Shown: in pieces, positions 8,517 to 15,476 of the stretch
Numbering within the stretch: position 1 is the first letter of the stretch
Layout: every line of letters starts with the position of its first letter
NCBI RefSeq assembly: GCF_018614615.1
Contig: NZ_JAGGOK010000086.1
Coordinates: 1-39,800 of the forward strand
Length of the DNA stretch: 39,800 nucleotides
Direction of reading: 5' to 3'
Origin: Streptomyces sp. ISL-100
GTDB taxonomy: Bacteria > Actinomycetota > Actinomycetes > Streptomycetales > Streptomycetaceae
Translations under genes and position numbers: made by a program
The notes under the pieces: model-generated
What the model saw: the letters and a program-made list of their open reading frames with translations, nothing else
The model's database searches: none
What the model was told of the DNA's origin: nothing

Positions 8517-9212
8517 TTACCCCCTCGACAGGTGCGCACACGGAACGGCTGCCGACGCCTGCCGCCCGTCGGGCAGAGGCCGGAGCGAGCGCCTCGAAGG
8601 GAGTTGAGTTGCGCGGATGATCGCTGTGATTTCGGCGACCGTGTCAAGGTCGCGCAACACGCCGGTCAACTCGAAGCGGCGCTGCAACGACCGGGTCAGA
8701 AGACGATAGATTTGTTCAAAATAATCGAGTGACTCCTCTCCGGCCAAGACCGCGAGGGGCGAACGCACGCGTTCCAACACGCTTATCGCAGCGTCGAGAT
8801 CGGCGCGCCGGCCGCACACGTCGAACCGGGCGCAGAGCGCGGTAGCGAGCTGGCAGCAGTTGATCAGTCGTGCCTCGCCGCTCGTCGGCCCGTCCTCGCA
8901 GGCCTGCTGCAGCAGTGCGATCGCCATGTCGAGCCGCTCGGGGTCGGTGGTGCGGCGGGCGTACTCCAGCATCAGCCCTCCCAGCTCGCGGGCAGAGGAC
9001 CAGCAGGTCACCGGAGTGACCCGGCGGCCTGTGCCGCGGTCCGGAAGATCGGCCAGGGAGCCCAGCAGAGTGCCGTGGCACTGCGACAGCCAGGAGAGCG
9101 CGGCGGGTCTCGAGTGGGCGTCGGCGAGTCCGCGTCCGAGCCTGCCGGGACGAGCGAGGGGCAGCCGTTCGGTGAGTGCGGACGAGGATTGTGCCGAGTG
9201 ACTCAGTTGCAT
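8517..9212 (-). CDS. TPR-like protein of unknown function
   Basis: A 231-residue protein starting at ATG 9212, with GGGGGAAAG immediately before it. Residues about 75-190 contain degenerate TPR pairs (LGGLMLEYARRTTDPERLDMA, then ADLDAAISVLERV), resembling the helical repeats found in front of CHAT domains in actinomycetes. No enzymatic domain, signal peptide or membrane segment is visible. It lies on the same strand as, and upstream of, the XRE-TPR regulator, and it diverges from the halogenase operon. It could be a partner or a degenerate relative of that regulator, but no function can be assigned. The last 30 residues look low-complexity. Confidence 0.55.
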   Translation of the reverse strand: MQLSHSAQSSSALTERLPLARPGRLGRGLADAHSRPAALSWLSQCHGTLLGSLADLPDRGTGRRVTPVTCWSSARELGGLMLEYARRTTDPERLDMAIALLQQACEDGPTSGEARLINCCQLATALCARFDVCGRRADLDAAISVLERVRSPLAVLAGEESLDYFEQIYRLLTRSLQRRFELTGVLRDLDTVAEITAIIRATQLPSRRSLRPLPDGRQASAAVPCAHLSRG

Positions 9213-9424
9213 CTTTCCCCCGAAAGAGGCGTGCTGTACATGTGCGTTCCATGACCAGAAGCGGGATATGAGGAACTCGACTCCGTCCTCTCTGCTCGCC
9301 CCCGAGCTCCAAGCGGCCGAGGTTGCTGCCGAGGCTAGCCCACGGCTTGATTCAGTGTCACTCCTTCGTGGCCAACAATCGCCCTGTGACGCCGACTTGG
9401 CAGTCGACGCCTGTCAACAAAGAC

Positions 9425-9453
9425 TTGACTGTGGTGTGATGGAAATTTAGGAT
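9425..9453 (+). promoter_or_regulatory. Promoter of the A-PCP-TE/halogenase operon
   Basis: TTGACT (9425-9430), a 17-base spacer and TAGGAT (9448-9453) make a good vegetative-type promoter. Transcription would begin at about 9457-9460, close to or at the ATG of the small coupled ORF. The motif GTCAA-N7-TTGAC (9413-9429) overlaps the -35 and may be an operator. Confidence 0.65.
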
Positions 9454-9456
9454 CCC

Positions 9457-9624
9457 ATGACAAGTAGTCAGTCATGTCTGTGGATCGGTGTGTGCGGAGA
9501 GGCCACGTGCGTCACCGCTTGCCGCGTCCCGCCGCGCGAGCCCGGCGACGTCCGGCCCGCAAGCGCCGCCGTGAGACAGGACGCCGACGTGCAACAGGAC
9601 GAGTCAGGGGAAGATCGCCCGTGA
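9457..9624 (+). CDS. Small Cys-rich peptide coupled to the NRPS
   Basis: A 55-codon ORF beginning MTSSQSCLWIGVCGEATC. It has four cysteines (7, 13, 18, 22) in its first half and an acidic, proline-containing tail ending DESGEDRP. It uses G/C-rich third positions and ends in a GTGA overlap with the next start, a typical sign of a translated upstream gene. Its ATG lies only four bases after the -10 box, so the message may be leaderless. I recognise no family. It could be a regulatory leader peptide, a small metal-binding protein, or a chance frame. Confidence 0.42.
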   Translation: MTSSQSCLWIGVCGEATCVTACRVPPREPGDVRPASAAVRQDADVQQDESGEDRP

Positions 9625-12335
9625 GCCGATTCGCGCCACCCGACTGTTCTAATACGACACCTGGTCAGGAAGCCGACGCTGCGCCTGCCCGGCTGCCGGA
9701 CCTCCGTTGGAACGCCACGGAGAGGGAGGTGCCCGAGGCCACCGTCGTGGAGCTCTTCGAAGCCCAGGCCTCGAGCACACCGGACGCCGTCGCGCTGCGG
9801 TTCGAGGACCGGCAGCGCAGCTATGCAAAGCTCAACGCGGACGCCAACCGACTGGCCCGGGTCCTGGTGGCGCGCGGTGTCGGGCCGGAGTCGATCGTCG
9901 CCCTAGCCCTGCCGCGCTCGGCCGAGGTCGTGGTCGCCATGCTGGCCGTCCTCAAGGCGGGTGGCGCGTTCCTGCCGGTGGACCCCCGCTACCCCGCCGA
10001 CCGGATCGACACGATGCTCTCGGACGCCAGGCCGCTGCTGGTCCTGGGGACTGGCGGCGACCACCGCCCGGCGAGGGCCGGAACTCTGCGCGTCAAGGAC
10101 CTGCTTGCCGAGGCGGCTGATGCGTCGGCCAGGAACCTGACCGACCCGGAGCGCCGGGCTCCCCTGAGCGTCGGCCACCCGGCCTACCTCATTTACACCT
10201 CGGGTTCGACCGGCCGCCCCAAGGGGGTGCTCGTCACCCACCGTGGACTGCCCAGCCTGGTCTGCGCCCAGGGCGAGGCGTTCCAGGTCGGACCGGGCAG
10301 CCGGGTGCTGCAGTTCGCCTCGCTGAGTTTCGACGCCGCCGTGTCCGAACTCTGCATGGCACTGCTGCGCGGCGCCACTCTCGTACTGGCGCCGCAGGAG
10401 CGGTTGGCGCCGGGCGCCGCGCTGGCCGAGCTCGTCGCGAGCGAGGGCATCACGCACGCCACCCTGCCCCCCGCGGTGCTGCCGCTGCAAGAGGGGCCGG
10501 ACCGGCTGCCCGCGGACCTGGCGCTGATCGTGGCGGGTGAGGCCTGCCCGGCGGACGTCGCGGCCCGCTGGTCGGAAGGCCGGCTCATGCTCAACGCGTA
10601 CGGCCCCACCGAGAGCACCGTCTGCACCACGATGACCGCCCTGCCTCACGGTGTGGGCAACCCACCGATCGGCCGCCCGATCGTCAACACCAAGGTCCAC
10701 CTGCTGGACGAGGGGCTGCGGCCGGTGCCGGTCGGCGAGCCGGGAGAGCTGTTCGTCTCCGGGCCCGGGCTGGCACGCGGCTACCTGGGCCGGCCCGGCC
10801 TGACCGCCGGACGATTCCTTCCCGACCCGTTCGGTGCCGACGGCGAGCGGATGTACCGCACCGGTGATCTGGCGCGCTGGCGGCCCGACGGCTCGCTCGA
10901 CTTCCTGGGCCGGGTGGACGACCAGATCAAGATCCGCGGCTTCCGGATCGAGCCGGCCGAGATCGAGGAAGTGCTCTGCGACGACCCCGACGTCTTCCAG
11001 GCCAGGGTGACGGTCCGGCGAGACACCGGCACTCCGCAACTGGTGGCGTACGTGGTCCCCGCCGACGGCGGCCGGGTGCACCCGGCCGGACTGCGCCGGC
11101 TGGTGGCCGCACGGCTGCCCGGCCACATGGTGCCGGCGGCCTTCGTCGCGCTGGACTGCCTCCCGCTGACCGCCAATGGCAAGCTCGACCAGGCGGCGTT
11201 GCCAGCTCCTCGGATCACCGGCACCGGCACCGGTCCCGCGCCGCGCACCCCGCAGGAGGAGGTGCTCTGCGGGCTCTTCGCCGACGTGCTGGCCCTGCCG
11301 AAGGTCGGCACGGAGGACAACTTCTTCGAGCTCGGCGGCGATTCGCTGCTGGCCACCCGGCTCGCCGCCCGGGTGCGGGCCACCTTCGGTGTGGACCTCC
11401 CGGTGCACACGGTGATCGAGGCCGCCACCCCGGCAGGGGTCGCCCGCCGGCTTGGTGTGGACCGCGCCGACGAGGCCCTCGAGATGCTCCTGCCGCTGCG
11501 TACCGCGGGTGCGCGGGCGCCGCTGTTCTGCATCCACCCCGCGGGCGGGATCAGCTGGTCGTACACGGGACTGCTGGCGCATCTGGACGCGCATCGCCCG
11601 GTGTACGGCATCCAGGCCCGCGGGCTGACCGGCGCGCATCCTCCGGTCCGCGACCTGGACGAGATGGTCGACCACTACCTGCGGGCGATCCGCGAGGTGC
11701 AGCCCGAGGGCCCCTGCCATCTGCTGGGTTGGTCCTTCGGCGGCCTGGTCGCCCACTCCCTCGCCGCGCGGATCCAGCGGGACGGCGGCCGGATCGGCCT
11801 GCTGGCACTCCTCGACGCCTACCCCATGCTGCCGCCGGAGCTCGACCATGAGGACGACGAGGCGGCCTTCCTGGCCGACATGCTGCACTTCATCAACCTG
11901 CCCGCCGGCGAGGCGGTGACCGAAAGGCCGCTCGACCGCGCCGAGGTGCTGGCCCTGGCCTGCCGGGAGGGCAGTGCGCTGGCGAGCCTGGATACCCGGA
12001 CCGTCGAGCGGGTGATCGACGTGTTCGCCACCAACTACGCGCTGCTGCGCCGTTACACGCCCCAGACCGTCACCGGCGACCTCCATTTCTTCAGTGCCGT
12101 ACGAGGCCGGGCGGCAGGCCTGGCCGCCGCCGACTGGCGCCCCTTCACGCGCGGCGAGATCCACGAGTACGAAGTCGACTGCGAACACCGGGACATGGGC
12201 CGTTCCGAGCCCATGTCCCGGATCGGGCCGGCGATCGCCGCGTGCCTCGCAGCCGTCGATCCGGGAAACCACCCACCACGCTCCGCAGCCCGTCCGGCAG
12301 CAAAACCTCGAAGCGTCCTCAGGAGGATGAAGTGA
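9621..12335 (+). CDS. Stand-alone NRPS A-PCP-TE, probably tyrosine-activating
   Basis: A 904-residue protein starting at GTG 9621 (AGGGGAAG seven bases upstream). The longer in-frame start at 9474 would add an Arg-rich stretch unlike any NRPS. It has an adenylation domain (about 30-520; LIYTSGSTGRPKG near 190), a carrier domain (FFELGGDSLLA near 570) and a type I thioesterase (GWSFGG near 705). The specificity positions read by eye are DASTIAAVCK, close to a known tyrosine code (DASTVAAVCK, from memory). With no condensation domain, it cannot make peptides. It should load one amino acid, present it to a carrier-dependent enzyme and release it by hydrolysis. The next gene is a halogenase, which suggests the released product is halotyrosine. 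Confidence 0.9.
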   Translation: MSRFAPPDCSNTTPGQEADAAPARLPDLRWNATEREVPEATVVELFEAQASSTPDAVALRFEDRQRSYAKLNADANRLARVLVARGVGPESIVALALPRSAEVVVAMLAVLKAGGAFLPVDPRYPADRIDTMLSDARPLLVLGTGGDHRPARAGTLRVKDLLAEAADASARNLTDPERRAPLSVGHPAYLIYTSGSTGRPKGVLVTHRGLPSLVCAQGEAFQVGPGSRVLQFASLSFDAAVSELCMALLRGATLVLAPQERLAPGAALAELVASEGITHATLPPAVLPLQEGPDRLPADLALIVAGEACPADVAARWSEGRLMLNAYGPTESTVCTTMTALPHGVGNPPIGRPIVNTKVHLLDEGLRPVPVGEPGELFVSGPGLARGYLGRPGLTAGRFLPDPFGADGERMYRTGDLARWRPDGSLDFLGRVDDQIKIRGFRIEPAEIEEVLCDDPDVFQARVTVRRDTGTPQLVAYVVPADGGRVHPAGLRRLVAARLPGHMVPAAFVALDCLPLTANGKLDQAALPAPRITGTGTGPAPRTPQEEVLCGLFADVLALPKVGTEDNFFELGGDSLLATRLAARVRATFGVDLPVHTVIEAATPAGVARRLGVDRADEALEMLLPLRTAGARAPLFCIHPAGGISWSYTGLLAHLDAHRPVYGIQARGLTGAHPPVRDLDEMVDHYLRAIREVQPEGPCHLLGWSFGGLVAHSLAARIQRDGGRIGLLALLDAYPMLPPELDHEDDEAAFLADMLHFINLPAGEAVTERPLDRAEVLALACREGSALASLDTRTVERVIDVFATNYALLRRYTPQTVTGDLHFFSAVRGRAAGLAAADWRPFTRGEIHEYEVDCEHRDMGRSEPMSRIGPAIAACLAAVDPGNHPPRSAARPAAKPRSVLRRMK

Positions 12336-13813
12336 GCTCAGAAACGACGGAGACGTTCGACATCGTCGTCATCGGCGGTGGCCCCGGCGGATCCACGGTC
12401 TCCACGCTCACTGCGAAGCAGGGCCACCGGGTGCTGCTGCTGGAGAGGGACACATTTCCCCGGTACCAGATCGGCGAGTCGCTGCTGCCCTCGACCGTGC
12501 ACGGGATCGGGAAGCTGCTCGGCGTGACGGACAAACTGCGGGAGGCCGACTTCACCAAGAAGAACGGCGGCACCTTCCGCTGGGGCAGCAACCCCGAGCC
12601 TTGGACCTTCTCCTTCGCGGTCTCGCCCAAGCTCGCCGGCCCCACGTCGTTCGCCTACCAGGTGGAGCGGATGAAGTTCGACCAGATCCTGCTCGACAAC
12701 GCCCGGGAGCACGGCGTCGAGGTGCGCGAGGCGTGCACGGTGGTCGACGTGCTCGAGGACGGCGAGCGCATCGGCGGCGTGCGCTACATCGACTCCGACG
12801 GGCGGGAGCACAGCGTTACCGCCGACTTCGTGGTCGACGCCTCGGGCAACAAGAGCCGTACCCACCGGTTCGTCGGGGGCGAGCGGCACTACTCCAAGTT
12901 CTTCCGCAACCTCGCCCTGTTCGGCTACTTCGAAGGGGGCAAGCGGCTGCCCGCGCCGAACTCCGGCAACATCCTGTCGGCCGCCTTCGAGGACGGCTGG
13001 TTCTGGTACATCCCGCTCACCCCGGATCTGACCAGCGTCGGTGCGGTGGTGCACCGGAACGCCGCGGAGAAGGTGCAGGGCGACCCGGAGCGGGCCCTGC
13101 AGAACCTGATCGACTCGTGTCCGCTGATCAAGGAGCACTTGGCGGACGCCAAGCGGGTCACCAGCGGGCCGTACGGCGAACTGCGGGTGCGTAAGGACTA
13201 CTCCTACTGCAACACCCGGTTCTGGAAGCCGGGCATGGTGCTCATCGGCGACGCGGCCTGCTTCGTGGACCCCGTCTTCTCCTCCGGCGTTCACCTGGCG
13301 ACCTACAGCGGCATGCTCGCCGCCCGCTCCATCAACAGCTGTCGCGCAGGACTGGTCGACGAGGACGCAGCCTTCCAGGAGTTCGAGCGCCGCTACCGCC
13401 GGGAGTACGGCGTCTTCTACGAGTTCCTGGTCTCCTTCTACGCGATGCAAGCCAACGAGGAGTCCTACTTCTGGGAGGCCAAGAAGATCACGAACTGCCC
13501 GCTGTCGGAGTTCGAGGCCTTCGTGGAGCTGGTCGGCGGCGTCGCCTCGGGCGAAGCGGGCCTGACCGACGCCTCGGCCCTCTCCGACCAGCTGGCGGGC
13601 AGCGCACAGTCGCTGGCCGACGCGGCTGGCGACATGTCCGAGCGGGTCGGCGCGGTGCACGCCAGCGGCGTGGTGTCGCGTGCGATGAGCGAGGGCGCCC
13701 GGGTGCAGGCCCAGGCGCTGCTGGGCCCCGATGGCGCCGAGGTGGACCCGCTCTTCCCGGGCGGCCTAGTGAGCTCCGCGGACGGGCTGCACTGGGTCCG
13801 TCCGGTCGCCTGA
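12332..13813 (+). CDS. FADH2-dependent phenol halogenase (carrier-protein type)
   Basis: A 493-residue flavin halogenase. GTG 12332 overlaps the NRPS stop (GTGA), with AGGAGGA upstream. The FAD site is GGGPGGS (14-20), the halogenase signature WxWxIP is WFWYIP (about 223-228), and DPVFSSGVH (about 313-321) is the flavin-contact loop. A lysine in KKNGGTFRWG occupies the usual catalytic position. The length and C-terminal helical tail fit the CndH/SgcC3 group that chlorinates PCP-bound tyrosyl or phenolic groups, rather than free-tryptophan halogenases. Its direct coupling to an A-PCP-TE protein makes tyrosyl-S-PCP the likely substrate. A flavin reductase is not visible nearby and may be supplied by the cell. 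Confidence 0.9.
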   Translation: MSSETTETFDIVVIGGGPGGSTVSTLTAKQGHRVLLLERDTFPRYQIGESLLPSTVHGIGKLLGVTDKLREADFTKKNGGTFRWGSNPEPWTFSFAVSPKLAGPTSFAYQVERMKFDQILLDNAREHGVEVREACTVVDVLEDGERIGGVRYIDSDGREHSVTADFVVDASGNKSRTHRFVGGERHYSKFFRNLALFGYFEGGKRLPAPNSGNILSAAFEDGWFWYIPLTPDLTSVGAVVHRNAAEKVQGDPERALQNLIDSCPLIKEHLADAKRVTSGPYGELRVRKDYSYCNTRFWKPGMVLIGDAACFVDPVFSSGVHLATYSGMLAARSINSCRAGLVDEDAAFQEFERRYRREYGVFYEFLVSFYAMQANEESYFWEAKKITNCPLSEFEAFVELVGGVASGEAGLTDASALSDQLAGSAQSLADAAGDMSERVGAVHASGVVSRAMSEGARVQAQALLGPDGAEVDPLFPGGLVSSADGLHWVRPVA

Positions 13814-13828
13814 GCGGGGGCCGGAGCC

Positions 13829-13963
13829 GTGCCGCGCAGCCGTCTGTGGGTGATCGGCGGGGTCATCCTCTCCGCCGCCGCCGTCGCCAGCTTCTCGTGG
13901 ATCGCCACGCTCTGCCGGGCGCTGCCCGGCATCGGCGGAGACGCTCCGCGCCGCGATCGTTGA
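13829..13963 (+). CDS. Small single-span membrane peptide, in frame with the FAD oxidase
   Basis: A 44-codon ORF from GTG 13829 (GGAG just upstream), starting 15 bases after the halogenase stop. It has a basic start (VPRSR), a hydrophobic span of about 22 residues (WVIGGVILSAAAVASFSWIA) and the C-terminal GDAPRRDR. This resembles a signal anchor. Its TGA (13961-13963) is in the same frame as the following FAD oxidase, whose relatives SfmCy2 and NapU are exported. It may be a separate membrane peptide, or the export segment of that enzyme split off by a stop codon. A GGAGG ribosome site between the two favours separate translation. Confidence 0.5.
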   Translation: MPRSRLWVIGGVILSAAAVASFSWIATLCRALPGIGGDAPRRDR

Positions 13964-13978
13964 CCTTGGAGGAACGTC

Positions 13979-15451
13979 ATCAACCGCAACTTCTCTCCGG
14001 AGCAGGGTGGGGCGCCGTCGGCCGGCCCCGCCGCGCCGGACTGGCAGGCACTCCGCCGGAGTATCGGCGGCGATTTGGTGCTGCCCGCCGACGAAACGTA
14101 CGCCGAGGCCCGCGCCCTGGCGGATCTCGAGTTCAGCGTCACCCGTCCGCAGGCGATCGTCCACTGCCGGTCGGCCGAGGACGTCGCCGAGGCAATCCGC
14201 TTCGCCCAGGCCTTCGGTCTGCCGACCGTGCCGCGCAGCGGTGGACACAGTTTCGCGGGCTATTCCACGACCACCGGCCTGGTCGTCGACGTCTCCCGGA
14301 TGAACGCGGTCACGGTGGGCGACGGCCTGGTTCGATCGGAGGCCGGAACCCAGATCGTCGACCTGTACGACCACACCCTGCCGCACGGCCTGGCGGTGCC
14401 GACCGGATGGTGCCCGACCGTGGGCATCGCCGGGCTGGCACTCGGCGGCGGCCTCGGGCTGGAGGGCCGCCGGCACGGTCTCACCATCGACCACATGGTG
14501 TACGCCAAGGTGGTACTGGCCGACGGGCGGATCGTCCGGTGCGACGAGCAGCACGACCCGGAGCTGTTCTGGGCGCTGCGCGGTGGGGGCGGGGGAAACT
14601 TCGGGATCGTCACCGAGCTCGGCTTCCGGCCCGTCGCGGTGGACGCGATGACCAACTACGCGCTCAACTGGGACTGGCCGGACGCGGTGGCCGTGCTCGA
14701 CGGCTGGCAGCAGTGGGCGGTGTCCACCCCCGACGGGATGACACCGGTGCTCACGGTCGAGCTGGAGGACGCCGCGCCGGGCGCACAACCCCGCCTCACC
14801 GTGCACGGCGCCTGGCTGGAGCGACCGGCCGACCTGAAGCCGCTGTTGGAGCGGCTTGTGAAGCTGGTCGGGCGGGACCCGGCGAGCAGCTCGCAGGAGA
14901 CCGTGCCGTACGCCGACGGCCTCAAACACTGGTTCGGCTGCGACGGGATGACCACGGCGGAGTGTCACACCGTGGGGCACAACCCCGAGGCGAAGCTCCC
15001 CCGGGTGGCCTTCGCCCGCGCCCGTGGGAACTTCTGCACCGCGTCGGTACCCACCGAGGGGGTGGCGGCGCTGCTCACGGCCTTCGAAGCGCAGCGCCGG
15101 GCCGGCCAGATGCGTAACCTCGACTTCCTCACCCTCGGCGGCGCGATCAACCGAGTGCCCGCCGACGCGACCGCCTTCGTCCACCGCAACAGCCGGTACT
15201 ACCTGGGGTTCGCGGTCGGGATGATGGAGGAGGTCCCCGAGGCGGAGCAGCAGGCCGCCGCCGACTGGGTCGACCACTGCTGGGCCGAGCTGCAGAACTG
15301 GTCCGCGCCGTACACCTACCAGAACTTCGTGGACCCCCAGCTCACGGACTGGCGGGAGCGGTACTACGGCGTCAACTACGACCGGCTCGCCCGGGTGCGG
15401 GCCGCCTACGACCCGCACCACTTCTTCCGTTTCCCACAGGCGATCAGCTGA
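13979..15451 (+). CDS. BBE-type FAD-linked oxidoreductase (SfmCy2/NapU-like)
   Basis: About 490 residues of berberine-bridge-enzyme fold. The FAD-binding domain has RSGGHS (the His that is normally covalently attached to FAD) and GWCPTVGIAG (Cys for the second attachment). The BBE C-terminal motif is NYDRLARVRAAYDPHHFFRF. No ATG, GTG, TTG or CTG lies near the GGAGG at 13968-13972; the codon at the right spacing is ATC (13979). The next in-frame starts (TTG 14075, GTG 14078) would remove the conserved DWQALRRSIGGDLV segment. Either ATC is used or it is an altered ATG. SfmCy2 and NapU act outside the cell, deaminating or activating the released prodrug. That function is inferred from family and neighbours. 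Confidence 0.85.
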   Translation: MNRNFSPEQGGAPSAGPAAPDWQALRRSIGGDLVLPADETYAEARALADLEFSVTRPQAIVHCRSAEDVAEAIRFAQAFGLPTVPRSGGHSFAGYSTTTGLVVDVSRMNAVTVGDGLVRSEAGTQIVDLYDHTLPHGLAVPTGWCPTVGIAGLALGGGLGLEGRRHGLTIDHMVYAKVVLADGRIVRCDEQHDPELFWALRGGGGGNFGIVTELGFRPVAVDAMTNYALNWDWPDAVAVLDGWQQWAVSTPDGMTPVLTVELEDAAPGAQPRLTVHGAWLERPADLKPLLERLVKLVGRDPASSSQETVPYADGLKHWFGCDGMTTAECHTVGHNPEAKLPRVAFARARGNFCTASVPTEGVAALLTAFEAQRRAGQMRNLDFLTLGGAINRVPADATAFVHRNSRYYLGFAVGMMEEVPEAEQQAAADWVDHCWAELQNWSAPYTYQNFVDPQLTDWRERYYGVNYDRLARVRAAYDPHHFFRFPQAIS

Positions 15452-15476
15452 TCCTTTCCCGTACCGGGGGCGCCAC

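Noticed and set aside
9474..9620. Longer N-terminus for the A-PCP-TE protein
   Set aside because: The added part is almost only Arg, Pro and Ala and lacks any NRPS feature. GTG 9621 has a proper ribosome site.
9903..12272. 789-codon minus-strand open frame opposite the A-PCP-TE gene
   Set aside because: This is a shadow frame caused by high GC. It has no domain, and the plus strand is clearly coding.
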